From Pseudomonas viridiflava (GTDB lineage Bacteria > Pseudomonadota > Gammaproteobacteria > Pseudomonadales > Pseudomonadaceae), in NCBI RefSeq assembly GCF_900580865.1, contig NZ_UTBZ01000155.1, positions 1-64,000 on the forward strand: a DNA stretch of 64,000 nucleotides, given 5' to 3'. Under the pieces are notes generated by a model, which worked only from the letters and a program-made list of their open reading frames with translations, was not told the DNA's origin and did not search any database. Below, piece by piece: positions 34,738-43,685 of this stretch; the first letter of the stretch is position 1, and each line of letters opens with the position of its first letter. Made by a program: the position numbers and the translations under genes.

Positions 34738-34900
34738 GCCCCTCACCCTAACCCTCTCCCGGGGGGAGAGGGGACTGACCGCAGTGTTTCGGAGGGCTGC
34801 ACCGACGTGCGATACCGAGTCGAACTCGGATTTTGAACAGCACGGAGATCGGCTCCCTTTCCCCCTCGCCCCCCGTGGGGGAGAGGGCTGGGGTGAGGGG
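34738..34900. repeat. Interspersed inverted repeat, CCCTCACCCTAACC family, copy 1
   Basis: A repeat of about 163 bases is bounded by inverted arms (cctcaccctaaccctctccc and gagagggctggggtgagggg) with internal conserved segments gagtcgaactc and cagcacg.agatcggctccc. A second copy lies at 53825-53986. It has no coding capacity and resembles a non-autonomous mobile element or large REP derivative. Confidence 0.85.
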
Positions 34901-34932
34901 GATGGATCTAATGCACAACACAAAAACGTGAT

Positions 34933-34962
34933 CAAAAAAAAGCCCCTGAAAACTCAGGGGCT
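34933..34962 (-). terminator. Intrinsic terminator after mltD
   Basis: On the minus strand the stem agcccctga/tcaggggct with a short loop is followed by a run of eight T, directly after the mltD stop. Confidence 0.85.
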
Positions 34963-34967
34963 CTTCA

Positions 34968-36431
34968 TCAGTGCGGCTGATAAACCGTGAGCATCTGCCC
35001 CGGCTTCAGTGCTTTACCCGCACCCGGATTCCAGCGCTTGAGATGCTGCATCTCAACGTTGAAACGCTTGGCCACGACGTACAGCGTGTCGCCGCGTTTG
35101 ACCTTGTACTGGGTCTGCTGCTCGCTGTCGTTCTTGCCTTTGCTCTTGCTGTTGGCCGCAACCACCGTGTTGACCCGGCCGGACTTGCGTGCCGGAGCGC
35201 GCTTGGTGGTGTCTTGCATCACCAACGTCTGGCCAACCTTGAGGTTCTTGCCAGTCAGCTTGTTCCAGCGTTGCAGATCCTTGACTTCGACCTTGTTGGC
35301 CTTGGCAATGGAACCGAGGTTGTCGCCACGCTTCACGCGATAAGCCCGCTTGAGCTTGGCCACTTCCGATGGGTCTGCACCCTCGAACACCGGCTTCAGC
35401 GAACGCGGGCTGATCAATTCGTCAGGCCGCATGGTCTGCAAACTGGCGGTCAGCAATTGCGCCTTCGACGTCGGCACCAGCAAATGCTGAGGGCCGTCGA
35501 TGGTAGTGCGTTGCTTGAACGCCGGGTTGAGCTGGAACAGTTCGTCTTCGTCGATGTTGGCAACCGCGGCGACCTTGGACAAATCCATGCGCTGGTTGAT
35601 TTCGACGACCTGGAAGTACGGTTCGTTGGCGATCGGGTTGAGGTTGACGCCGTAGGCTTCCGGCGCCAGCACCACTTGCGACAATGCCAGCAACTTCGGC
35701 ACGTAGGCCTGGGTTTCTGCCGGCAGCGGCAGGTTCCAGTAGTCGGTTGGCAGGCCAAGCTTTTCGTTACGCTCGATGGCGCGGCTGACCGTGCCTTCGC
35801 CGGCGTTGTACGCGGCCAGAGCGAGCAGCCAGTCGCCGTTGAACATGTCGTGCAGGCGGGTCAGGTAGTCCATCGCTGCCGTGGTCGACGCGGTGATATC
35901 GCGACGGCCATCGTAAAAGCGCGTTTGACGCAGGTTGAAGTAACGCCCGGTGGACGGAATGAATTGCCACAACCCCACTGCATCGGCCCGGGAATAGGCC
36001 ATCGGGTTGTAGGCGCTTTCAATAACTGGCAACAGGGCCAGTTCCAGCGGCATGTTGCGTTCTTCGAGGCGTTCGACGATGTAGTGAATATAGAGACTGC
36101 CGCGTTCGCCGGCGTTCTCGAGGAAAGAGGGATTGCTGGCGAACCACAGGCGCTGTTGCTCGATGCGCGGGTTGACGCCGAGGCCTTCCTGCAGTTGAAA
36201 GCCCTGGCGCATGCGTTCCCAGATATCCTGGGGAACCTGTGGGCTGGGCTTTTCGGTCAGCCAGATCGGCTTCTGCTTGGCTCGCGCAGCAATGTTCGGC
36301 GTATGGGTCGCTTCAGTCTGCGGAGCATGGCTGGAACAGCCCGCCAGCGTGGCGGACACAGCCACCGCGATGGCTTGCGCCAGGCGGGTCAATGCGTCTG
36401 AATTGACGGACTTACGTATGGATGACGACAT
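34968..36431 (-). CDS. mltD: Membrane-bound lytic murein transglycosylase D
   Basis: The product has 487 residues from the ATG at 36431 (MSSSIRKSVN); an upstream TTG would add eight residues. A lipoprotein signal with lipobox LAGC (cysteine at about residue 31) anchors it, probably to the outer membrane. Residues 110-260 form the SLT domain with the catalytic Glu in LLPVIESAYNPMAYS and the motifs AVGLWQFIPSTGRYFNL and LALAAYNAGEGTV. Two C-terminal LysM domains (YRVKRGDNLGSIAKANKVEV and YKVKRGDTLYVVAKRFNVEM) bind peptidoglycan. It cleaves glycan strands to 1,6-anhydro ends. It is transcribed away from gloB, from a gap of 99 bases. Confidence 0.95.
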   Translation of the reverse strand: MSSSIRKSVNSDALTRLAQAIAVAVSATLAGCSSHAPQTEATHTPNIAARAKQKPIWLTEKPSPQVPQDIWERMRQGFQLQEGLGVNPRIEQQRLWFASNPSFLENAGERGSLYIHYIVERLEERNMPLELALLPVIESAYNPMAYSRADAVGLWQFIPSTGRYFNLRQTRFYDGRRDITASTTAAMDYLTRLHDMFNGDWLLALAAYNAGEGTVSRAIERNEKLGLPTDYWNLPLPAETQAYVPKLLALSQVVLAPEAYGVNLNPIANEPYFQVVEINQRMDLSKVAAVANIDEDELFQLNPAFKQRTTIDGPQHLLVPTSKAQLLTASLQTMRPDELISPRSLKPVFEGADPSEVAKLKRAYRVKRGDNLGSIAKANKVEVKDLQRWNKLTGKNLKVGQTLVMQDTTKRAPARKSGRVNTVVAANSKSKGKNDSEQQTQYKVKRGDTLYVVAKRFNVEMQHLKRWNPGAGKALKPGQMLTVYQPH

Positions 36432-36530
36432 TGGCTGGAAGTAAGTTCCGGGCAAAAATGTCGGGCGATTCTAGAAAGCGCACCCCCCTAGGTCAACCAT
36501 TCAGAATTTTTGTACCAAGTGGCGGGGCAC

Positions 36531-37298
36531 TTAGAACTTATCTTTCCAGGCCCGCAGAGCCGCAAATACCTCACTCGGCGCCCGGTTTTGAGCGCCTGCC
36601 CGTTCGTCCACTTTTTGTGTAACTAATGTTTCAGTGGTGCGCAAAAAAGGATTTGTGAGCTTTTCCAGGGCCAGGGTCGAGGGCAGTGTCATCACGCCGT
36701 TTTGCCGTTGCTGGGTGACTTTTTCCAGACGGGCGGCAATGTGCGGATTGCTTGGCTCGACGGCGGCGGCAAACTTCAGATTGCTCAGGGTGTATTCATG
36801 GGTGCAGTAGACCAGCGTATCTTCCGGTAATGCGGCGAGGCGGCTGAGCGAATGGTGCATTTGCTCCGGCGTGCCTTCGAACAACCGTCCGCAACCGGCA
36901 GCGAACAGCGTGTCGCCGCAGAACAGCAGGCCGTGGTGGTAATAGGCAATGTGGCCCAGGGTGTGACCGGGCACCGCATAGACGTCGAAGTCCCAGCCGA
37001 GCACGCTGACCGTGTCGTTGTCCTTGAGCGCCACATCGCGCGCCGGAATGCTTTCGCTGGCCGGACCGTAGACTTTCGCACCGCTTGCCGCTTTCAGGCG
37101 TTCGACGCCGCCGACGTGATCATGATGGTGGTGGGTGATCAGAATGTCGCTCAACACCCAGCCCGGATGCGCTTCGAGCCACGCCTGTACCGGCGCGGCA
37201 TCCCCCGGATCGACCACCGCGCAGCGCTGGGTGCGGTGATCCTGTAACAACCAGATGTAGTTATCGGTGAACGCGGGCAGGGCACTGATCTGTATCAT
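36531..37298 (-). CDS. gloB: Hydroxyacylglutathione hydrolase (glyoxalase II)
   Basis: The product has 255 residues, the usual length, from the ATG at 37298 (MIQISALPAFTDNYIW). The metallo-beta-lactamase metal motif THHHHDHVGG is at about residues 53-62, further ligands are in VPGHTLGHIAYY and FCGDTLFAAGCGRLFEG, and a late histidine lies in CTHEYTLSNLKFA. It hydrolyses S-lactoylglutathione to lactate and glutathione in methylglyoxal detoxification. It is divergent from the methyltransferase gene, with 66 bases between the starts, as in P. aeruginosa where the same neighbours occur. Confidence 0.95.
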   Translation of the reverse strand: MIQISALPAFTDNYIWLLQDHRTQRCAVVDPGDAAPVQAWLEAHPGWVLSDILITHHHHDHVGGVERLKAASGAKVYGPASESIPARDVALKDNDTVSVLGWDFDVYAVPGHTLGHIAYYHHGLLFCGDTLFAAGCGRLFEGTPEQMHHSLSRLAALPEDTLVYCTHEYTLSNLKFAAAVEPSNPHIAARLEKVTQQRQNGVMTLPSTLALEKLTNPFLRTTETLVTQKVDERAGAQNRAPSEVFAALRAWKDKF

Positions 37299-37364
37299 CG
37301 TCGGAATTCGCCAAGCGGAAAACATTGGCGCATCTTAGTAGTTCCTGGCGCTTTGGAGAATGCG

Positions 37365-38123
37365 ATGAGTGATAAAGCGTTCGCACAGGCTGATCCTGAC
37401 TGGCTGGCCCTGATCGGTGCAGCCCGTGAATGGCTGTCCGGCCCGCTCGGGCAATTTCTGCTCGATGAAGAGCGGCGCATGCTCGAAGACGAGTTGGGCC
37501 GGTTCTTTGGCGGTTATCTGGTGCATTACGGGCCATCGGCCGAAACCCCGCCGGCAGCGCCGCAAGTTCAGCGCAACGTGCGACTCGGTGCGCCGCTCCC
37601 CGGGGTCGAGATCGTCTGCGAAGAGCAGGCTTGGCCGCTGAGCGAGCATGCCGCCGATGTGGTGGTGATGCAGCACGGCCTGGATTTCTGCCTGTCGCCC
37701 CACGGTTTGCTGCGTGAAGCGGCGAGCAGCGTGCGCCCCGGCGGGCATTTGCTGATCATCGGCATCAACCCGTGGAGCACCTGGGGCCTGCGCCATGTGT
37801 TCGCCCACGACGCCCTGCGAAAGGCGCGCTGCATCTCGCCGTCGCGGGTCGCCGACTGGCTCAATCTGCTGGGCTTCGCACTGGAGAAACGCCGCTTCGG
37901 GTGCTATCGTCCGCCGCTCGCGTCACCCAAGTGGCAGGCCCGTCTGGCCGGCTGGGAGCGCAAGGCCGGTGACTGGCAACTGTCGGGCGGCGGCTTCTAT
38001 TTACTGGTCGCGCGCAAGATTGTGGTCGGGCTGCGGCCGCTGCGTCAGGAGCGTCGTGAGCCGATGGGCAAGCTGATTCCGCTGCCGATGGCCAAGGTCA
38101 ACCGCCGCCGCATCGAACCGTAA
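37365..38123 (+). CDS. Class I SAM-dependent methyltransferase (gloB neighbour)
   Basis: The product has 252 residues from the ATG at 37365 (MSDKAFAQADPDW), six bases after GGAG; a TTG upstream is less likely. The methyltransferase core is degenerate: there is no classical GxGxG motif I, but LGAPLPGVEIVCEEQAWPL, ADVVVMQHGLDFCLSPHGLL and VRPGGHLLIIGINPWSTWG match the post-I regions of this family. The basic C-terminus (PLRQERREPMGKLIPLPM) is typical of the Pseudomonas orthologues found next to rnhA. The role is unknown. Confidence 0.82.
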   Translation: MSDKAFAQADPDWLALIGAAREWLSGPLGQFLLDEERRMLEDELGRFFGGYLVHYGPSAETPPAAPQVQRNVRLGAPLPGVEIVCEEQAWPLSEHAADVVVMQHGLDFCLSPHGLLREAASSVRPGGHLLIIGINPWSTWGLRHVFAHDALRKARCISPSRVADWLNLLGFALEKRRFGCYRPPLASPKWQARLAGWERKAGDWQLSGGGFYLLVARKIVVGLRPLRQERREPMGKLIPLPMAKVNRRRIEP

Positions 38124-38139
38124 ACCTTCTTTTATTTGT

Positions 38140-38158
38140 GGCCGGGTTTGTCCCGGCC
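38140..38158. other. Perfect hairpin between methyltransferase gene and rnhA
   Basis: The sequence ggccggg-tttgt-cccggcc forms a seven-pair stem 16 bases after the methyltransferase stop. There is no T run, so it may be a weak terminator or an mRNA-stabilising 3' end. Confidence 0.4.
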
Positions 38159-38213
38159 TCGGTCATTGTCGATCCGTGATCGGCAAGACAGGCATTTTTC
38201 TGGATAGAGTGGC

Positions 38214-38684
38214 ATGAGCGAAAGCGTTGAAAGCGTCGACACCGTAGAACTGTTCACTGACGGCGCCTGCAAAGGCAACCCCGGCCCGGGCGGCTGGGGC
38301 GCCTTGCTGGTGTGCAAGGGCGTTGAAAAGGAACTGTGGGGCGGCGAAGCCAACACCACCAACAACCGCATGGAACTGCTTGGCGCGATCCGTGGCCTCG
38401 AAGCCTTGAAGCGCCCGTGCGAAGTGCTGCTGGTGACTGACTCGCAATACGTGATGAAGGGCATCAACGAGTGGATGGCCAACTGGAAGAAACGCGGCTG
38501 GAAGACTGCGGCGAAAGAACCGGTGAAAAACGCTGATCTGTGGAAAGAGCTGGACGAGCAGGTCAACCGCCACAAGGTCACCTGGAAATGGGTGCGCGGG
38601 CATATTGGCCATCACGGTAACGAGCGGGCGGACCAGTTGGCTAACCGTGGTGTCGACGAAGTGCGCGGTTACAAACAGAGCTGA
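38214..38684 (+). CDS. rnhA: Ribonuclease HI
   Basis: The product has 156 residues. The four carboxylates of the active site are visible: Asp in VELFTDGACKGNPGPGGWG, Glu in TNNRMELLGAIRGLEAL, Asp in VLLVTDSQYVMKGI and Asp in NERADQLANRGVDE. The basic handle region WKKRGWKTAAKEPVKNADLW is present. It removes RNA from RNA-DNA hybrids. It precedes dnaQ on the same strand, with a REP doublet in the 220-base gap; in E. coli the two genes are divergent, here they are in tandem. Confidence 0.96.
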   Translation: MSESVESVDTVELFTDGACKGNPGPGGWGALLVCKGVEKELWGGEANTTNNRMELLGAIRGLEALKRPCEVLLVTDSQYVMKGINEWMANWKKRGWKTAAKEPVKNADLWKELDEQVNRHKVTWKWVRGHIGHHGNERADQLANRGVDEVRGYKQS

Positions 38685-38708
38685 ATTTGTCTTTACACCG
38701 TGGCGCGG

Positions 38709-38814
38709 CCTTCGCGAGCAGGCTCGCTCCCACAGGGAAATGCATTCCATATCTGATCTGTCCCATCCTTGAATTGGAATGCATTCCAATGTGGGAGCGA
38801 GCCTGCTCGCGAAT
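38709..38814. repeat. REP doublet (REPIN), copy 4
   Basis: Inverted REP units (cgcgagcaggctcgctccca and tgggagcgagcctgctcgcg) lie at the ends, and the spacer contains two copies of gcattcca in opposite orientation. It sits between rnhA and dnaQ. Confidence 0.9.
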
Positions 38815-38904
38815 GAGGGCGACACGGTCGACCTGAAACACCCCCGCCGAGCGTGTTAACATCCGCGTTTTTTGCAAGATCGACCCGCTGAGAGCTGAAC
38901 ACTG

Positions 38905-39663
38905 ATGGCCACCAGATCCGTTGTACTCGATACCGAAACCACCGGCATGCCGGTGACCGATGGTCACCGGATCATTGAAATCGGCTGTGTCGAACTGATC
39001 GGCCGACGCCTGACCGGCCGGCATTTTCACGTTTACCTGCAACCCGATCGCGAGAGTGATGAAGGCGCCATCGGCGTTCACGGTATTACCAACGAATTCC
39101 TGGTCGGCAAGCCACGCTTTGCCGAAGTCGCCGATGAGTTTTTCGAGTTCATCAAAGGCGCGCAGCTGATCATCCACAACGCGGCGTTCGACGTTGGCTT
39201 CATCAACAACGAATTCGCCTTGATGGGCCAGCAGGATCGCGCTGACATCACCCAGCATTGCTCGATCCTCGACACCCTGATGATGGCTCGGGAGCGTCAC
39301 CCGGGGCAGCGCAACAGCCTCGATGCCTTGTGCAAACGTTATGGCGTCGACAACTCCGGCCGTGAACTGCACGGCGCCTTGCTCGACTCGGAGATTCTCG
39401 CTGACGTCTACCTGACCATGACCGGCGGCCAGACCAGTCTGTCGCTGGCGGGCAATGCGTCAGACGGCAATGGCACGGGCGATGGCGCGGACAACTCGGC
39501 CACCGAGATTCGGCGCTTGCCGGCGGATCGTCAGCCAGCGCGGATCATTCGCGCGACGGAAGATGAATTGGCGGCGCATCTGGTGCGGTTGGAAATTATT
39601 GCCAAATCGGCGGGCGGCCCTGCGATGTGGACGCAAATAGCCGAGGCCGACGCTCAGGCCTGA
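38905..39663 (+). CDS. dnaQ: DNA polymerase III epsilon subunit, proofreading exonuclease
   Basis: The product has 252 residues. The DnaQ-type DEDDh motifs are present: Exo I VVLDTETTGMPVTDGHRIIE, Exo II HNAAFDVGFINNEF, Exo III with the histidine and Asp in ELHGALLDSEILADVYL. The C-terminal 60 residues bind the alpha subunit in the family. It removes mismatched nucleotides during replication. The orthologue in P. aeruginosa has the same neighbours rnhA and ldcA. Confidence 0.96.
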   Translation: MATRSVVLDTETTGMPVTDGHRIIEIGCVELIGRRLTGRHFHVYLQPDRESDEGAIGVHGITNEFLVGKPRFAEVADEFFEFIKGAQLIIHNAAFDVGFINNEFALMGQQDRADITQHCSILDTLMMARERHPGQRNSLDALCKRYGVDNSGRELHGALLDSEILADVYLTMTGGQTSLSLAGNASDGNGTGDGADNSATEIRRLPADRQPARIIRATEDELAAHLVRLEIIAKSAGGPAMWTQIAEADAQA

Positions 39664-39664
39664 A

Positions 39665-39746
39665 AGATCAAAAGATCGCAGCCTTCGGCAGCTCCTACAG
39701 GGGATCACATTCCAATGTAGGAGCTGCCGAAGGCTGCGATCTTTTT
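39665..39746. repeat. Inverted repeat, GATCGCAGC..CAGCTCC family, copy 2
   Basis: Arms atcgcagccttcggcagctc and gagctgccgaaggctgcgat flank about 20 bases directly after the dnaQ stop, where the structure could serve as transcription or message end. Confidence 0.9.
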
Positions 39747-39852
39747 GTTTCTGGAAATACTGACAACTGGCCACCCTCGCCACATTCGCTGCAACCCTCT
39801 ACCCTGAGTGCATTGGCCGATTCGATTCTGCCGCCTCGGGACTCTGAGCCTC

Positions 39853-42108
39853 ATGTACAAAGATTTGAAGTTTCCGGTGTTGATCGTGCATCGCGACATC
39901 AAGGCCGACACGGTCGCCGGTGACCGTATCCGTGGCATCGCCCGGGAGTTGGAGCAGGAAGGTTTCAATATCGTTTCGGCCATCGACTACATCGAAGGAC
40001 GGTTGGTCGCGTCGACCCACCATGGCCTCGCGTGCATGCTGATTGCCGCCGAGGACGCCAGCACAAACTCGCATCTGTTGCAGAACATGGCCGAACTGAT
40101 CGGTCTGGCGCGGGTGCGCGCACCGGATCTGCCGATCTTTGCCCTGGGTGAGCAAGTCACCCTGGAGAACGCGCCGGCCGATGCCATGGCCGAGCTCAAT
40201 CAATTGCGCGGCATTCTTTATCTTTTTGAAGACACCGTGCCGTTCCTGGCCCGGCAAGTCGCCCGGGCGGCGCGCAAGTACCTGGATGGCTTGCTGCCGC
40301 CGTTTTTCAAGGCGCTGGTGCAGCACACCGCCGATTCCAATTATTCCTGGCACACCCCCGGCCATGGCGGCGGCGTGGCTTATCACAAAAGTCCGGTAGG
40401 GCAGGCATTTCACCAGTTCTTCGGTGAAAACACCCTGCGTTCGGATTTGTCGGTGTCGGTGCCAGAACTCGGTTCATTGCTCGATCACACCGGCCCGCTC
40501 GCTGAAGCCGAAGCGCGTGCAGCGCGCAATTTCGGCGCTGATCACACCTTTTTCGTGATCAATGGTACCTCGACCGCCAACAAGATTGTCTGGCACTCGA
40601 TGGTCGCGCGCGACGATCTGGTGCTGGTCGATCGCAACTGCCACAAGTCTGTTTTGCACGCGATCATCATGACCGGCGCGATTCCCCTGTACCTGTGCCC
40701 GGAGCGCAATGAGCTGGGGATTATCGGGCCAATTCCGCTGAGCGAATTCAGCCGCGAATCGATTCAAGCGAAGATCGACGCCAGCCCGCTGACCAAGGGC
40801 CGCGCACCGAAAGTCAAACTCGCCGTGGTCACCAACTCGACCTACGACGGCCTCTGTTACAACGCCGAGCTGATCAAGCAAAGCCTGGGCAACAGTGTCG
40901 AAGTGCTGCATTTCGACGAAGCCTGGTACGCCTACGCGGCGTTTCATGAGTTTTTCGCCGGGCGCTATGGCATGGCCACTTCGCGCAGCGAAGAAAGCCC
41001 TTTGGTGTTCACCACGCATTCCACGCACAAGCTGCTCGCTGCGTTCAGTCAGGCGTCGATGATTCATGTGCAGGACGGCGGCGCGCGGCAACTGGATCGC
41101 GACCGTTTCAATGAAGCGTTCATGATGCACATCTCGACCTCGCCACAATACAGCATCATCGCCTCGCTGGATGTTGCCTCGGCAATGATGGAAGTCCCGG
41201 CCGGGCGTTCGCTGTTGCAGGAAACCTTCGATGAAGCGCTGAGCTTCCGTCGCGCGCTGGCCAATCTGCGCCAGCACATCGCCGCTGATGACTGGTGGTT
41301 TTCGATCTGGCAGCCGCCGGGTGTCGAGGGCATCGAACGTGTGCAGACCGCAGACTGGTTATTGCAACCGGATGCCGACTGGCATGGTTTTGGCGAAGTC
41401 AGTGACGATTACGTCTTGCTCGATCCGATCAAGGTCACGCTGGTGATGCCGGGGCTGAATGCCGGCGGTGCGTTGAGCGAGAAGGGCATTCCGGCGGCGG
41501 TGGTCAGCAGGTTCCTTTGGGAACGTGGACTGGTGGTGGAGAAGACCGGGCTGTATTCGTTTCTGGTGCTGTTCTCGATGGGTATCACCAAAGGCAAGTG
41601 GAGCACGCTGCTCACCGAATTGCTCGAATTCAAACGCAGCTATGACGCCAATGTACGTCTGGAAACTTGCCTGCCGTGCGTGGCGCAAGAAGACACCGCG
41701 CGTTATCGCGGCATGGGCCTGCGCGATCTGTGCGATCAGTTGCACGCCTGCTACCGCAGCAACGCCACGGCCAAACACCTCAAGCGCATGTACACCGTGC
41801 TCCCGGAAATCGCCATGAAACCCGCGCACGCTTACGATCATCTGGTGCGCGGCGAAGTCGAGGCGGTGCCAATCGATGAGTTGGAGGGGCGCATCGCCGC
41901 GGTGATGCTGGTGCCGTACCCGCCGGGGATTCCGCTGATCATGCCCGGCGAACGCTTTACCGAATCGACCCGCTCGATTATTGATTACTTGAAATTTGCT
42001 CGCACGTTCGATAGCAGCTTCCCCGGTTTTGTCGCGGATGTGCATGGATTGCAGCACGAAGATGAAGGCAATGGACGGCAATACACCGTCGATTGCGTCA
42101 AGGAATGA
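39853..42108 (+). CDS. ldcA: Lysine decarboxylase (Orn/Lys/Arg decarboxylase class I)
   Basis: The product has 751 residues from the ATG at 39853 (MYKDLKFPVLIVHRDI); the open frame extends 15 codons further but without family character. Residues 1-125 form the wing domain, residues 130-600 the PLP-binding and catalytic core with the Schiff-base lysine in THSTHKLLAAFSQAS and the motif HTPGHGGGVAYHKSPVG, and the rest the C-terminal domain. It decarboxylates lysine to cadaverine; the P. aeruginosa orthologue LdcA acts on lysine and is under ArgR control. Fourteen bases after its stop begins a GNAT gene, probably co-transcribed. Confidence 0.9.
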   Translation: MYKDLKFPVLIVHRDIKADTVAGDRIRGIARELEQEGFNIVSAIDYIEGRLVASTHHGLACMLIAAEDASTNSHLLQNMAELIGLARVRAPDLPIFALGEQVTLENAPADAMAELNQLRGILYLFEDTVPFLARQVARAARKYLDGLLPPFFKALVQHTADSNYSWHTPGHGGGVAYHKSPVGQAFHQFFGENTLRSDLSVSVPELGSLLDHTGPLAEAEARAARNFGADHTFFVINGTSTANKIVWHSMVARDDLVLVDRNCHKSVLHAIIMTGAIPLYLCPERNELGIIGPIPLSEFSRESIQAKIDASPLTKGRAPKVKLAVVTNSTYDGLCYNAELIKQSLGNSVEVLHFDEAWYAYAAFHEFFAGRYGMATSRSEESPLVFTTHSTHKLLAAFSQASMIHVQDGGARQLDRDRFNEAFMMHISTSPQYSIIASLDVASAMMEVPAGRSLLQETFDEALSFRRALANLRQHIAADDWWFSIWQPPGVEGIERVQTADWLLQPDADWHGFGEVSDDYVLLDPIKVTLVMPGLNAGGALSEKGIPAAVVSRFLWERGLVVEKTGLYSFLVLFSMGITKGKWSTLLTELLEFKRSYDANVRLETCLPCVAQEDTARYRGMGLRDLCDQLHACYRSNATAKHLKRMYTVLPEIAMKPAHAYDHLVRGEVEAVPIDELEGRIAAVMLVPYPPGIPLIMPGERFTESTRSIIDYLKFARTFDSSFPGFVADVHGLQHEDEGNGRQYTVDCVKE

Positions 42109-42122
42109 GGACTTTTCCCAGT

Positions 42123-42737
42123 ATGCAACCGGTCATGAATCCGAAATACCCAGGGCTGTCGGTGCGCGTCGCCGACGAAGGCTTTGCGCCGTATATCTGG
42201 GGCAGCGACTTCAGCTTCGAAGTTGCCGCCTATGGCGCCGCCGTCATTGGTCAGCCGGTCGAGCAATGGCGGGTGACGCCGATCGTGCCGTACCGCAAGT
42301 GCTACGGCATCGATCCGGAGGAATTCAGCGCTTTCCACAACGCGCCGGACAGCGCGATTTTCATGGCTTATCTGGATGATGAGCCGGTCGGCCATCTGGT
42401 GATCAGCACCAACTGGAACGGCTTCGCGCATATTGATGAATTGGCGGTGCATGCGCCGGCCCGCCGCCATGGTGTGGCCAAGGCGTTGCTTGATGTGGCG
42501 CAGTTCTGGAGCCGCAAGAAGAAGCTGCCGGGGATCATGCTCGAAACCCAGAACAACAACCTCGGCGCCTGTCGATTGTATGAGCGTTGCGGCTATGTGA
42601 TTGGTGGCGTGGACCAGTTGCGCTATCGCGGCATTGATCCGAACACCGCCGAAGTGGCGTTGTTCTGGTATCGATTGTTCGATAATCCGCTGGAGAACTC
42701 GCTCAACTCGCCAGCATCGCCTCGGCTTGTTCCGTGA
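42123..42737 (+). CDS. GNAT-family N-acetyltransferase
   Basis: The product has 204 residues from an ATG at 42123 (MQPVMNPKYPGLSVRV); an ATG at 42135 is possible. The acetyl-CoA-binding GNAT core is at about residues 85-160: AHIDELAVHAPARRHGVAKALL (motif A, R-R-H-G-V-A) and ETQNNNLGACRLYERCGYVI (motif B). The protein resembles streptothricin acetyltransferase-like/YesJ-type enzymes in this region. The substrate is unknown; the position after lysine decarboxylase hints at a polyamine or amino acid, which is only inference. Its 3' end overlaps the convergent LysR gene by 35 bases. Confidence 0.88.
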   Translation: MQPVMNPKYPGLSVRVADEGFAPYIWGSDFSFEVAAYGAAVIGQPVEQWRVTPIVPYRKCYGIDPEEFSAFHNAPDSAIFMAYLDDEPVGHLVISTNWNGFAHIDELAVHAPARRHGVAKALLDVAQFWSRKKKLPGIMLETQNNNLGACRLYERCGYVIGGVDQLRYRGIDPNTAEVALFWYRLFDNPLENSLNSPASPRLVP

Positions 42738-43596
42738 TGATCGCCAGTAACGTCTGAATCGCCGCCGACGGCGCGGCGTGCTTGAAGGTCAGCGCGTAGA
42801 GGCTGATCGGCACGGCCGGCGACAGCGGGCAGACATCCAGCCCGGCGGCGCGCGCACCCAGTGCGGTGAACGGGTCGACGATGGCCAGACCCTCGCCGGC
42901 CTCGACCATGCTGCGCATCATCTGATGGGTTTGCACGCGGGTCTGGATGCTCGGTGCCGGGCGCAACGCCTGGAGTTTGTTTTCCAGCGCCGGGCTCAGC
43001 GGATCCTGGCCTTCGAGGCCAACCATGGCCTGGCCGGCCAGATCTTGCAGGGAAATGTATTTTTGTTTCGGTTGCAGCCAGCCGTGGGGGGCGAGCAGTT
43101 GCAGCTTGCCTTGGGCCAGTGGCCGGCAATCAATGTCGGGATGTTCGGGGTCGTGCAGGCTCAAGCCGAGATCGCTGTCGCGCAACAACAGGCTGCGGAC
43201 GATATCGCGGGTCGGCGCACTGAGCAGGCTGCACGGTGCATCGGGCAGGCGTCGGCGCAGGGCGGCGAGACTTTGTGGGAGTAATTGCTGTGCCAGCGGC
43301 GGGGTGCCGATGATGCGCAAGGGCGGGGCGAGGTATTGCTTGAGGCTGCTGGCCAGACGCTGCACTGGCTCCAGCGCTTCATAAACGTGGGCGATTTCCA
43401 CCTGCAACGCTCGCGCTTCGGGGGTCGATTGCAGGCGCCCGCGCACGCTGGCGAACAGCATGAACCCCAACTGACTCTCGGCTTCGCGCAAACGCTCTTC
43501 GACCTCGGTCACCGGCAACTGCAGCCATTCGGCGGCGGTGCCCAGGTGACCGGTCTGCAAGAGCGCCTGAATCACTTCGATATGACGTAAACGCAT
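42703..43596 (-). CDS. LysR-family transcriptional regulator
   Basis: The product has 297 residues. The N-terminal winged helix-turn-helix (RLRHIEVIQALLQTGHLGTA, AEWLQLPVTEVEERLREAE) differs from the usual LysR pattern in the recognition helix but is recognisable. The substrate-binding domain occupies residues 90-297 (PPLRIIGTPPLAQQLLPQSL, DSDLGLSLHDPEHPDIDCRP). It is convergent with, and overlaps, the GNAT gene. A palindrome with LysR-like symmetry lies about 75 bases upstream. The target is unknown. Confidence 0.9.
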   Translation of the reverse strand: MRLRHIEVIQALLQTGHLGTAAEWLQLPVTEVEERLREAESQLGFMLFASVRGRLQSTPEARALQVEIAHVYEALEPVQRLASSLKQYLAPPLRIIGTPPLAQQLLPQSLAALRRRLPDAPCSLLSAPTRDIVRSLLLRDSDLGLSLHDPEHPDIDCRPLAQGKLQLLAPHGWLQPKQKYISLQDLAGQAMVGLEGQDPLSPALENKLQALRPAPSIQTRVQTHQMMRSMVEAGEGLAIVDPFTALGARAAGLDVCPLSPAVPISLYALTFKHAAPSAAIQTLLAIITEQAEAMLAS

Positions 43597-43668
43597 GCGT
43601 GAAGTCCATGTTCAGCAGGTGGGTCAGTGGCTGAATCCTACCCCAAGTCTGCGCATATGACTTCTGCT

Positions 43669-43685
43669 CATAACGGCCAGTTATG
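43669..43685. promoter_or_regulatory. Palindrome upstream of lysR gene, candidate operator
   Basis: cataac-ggcca-gttatg is a perfect six-base inverted repeat with the T-N11-A spacing of LysR sites, 73 bases before the regulator start. It also overlaps the stop codon of the small gene at 43681. Confidence 0.35.
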
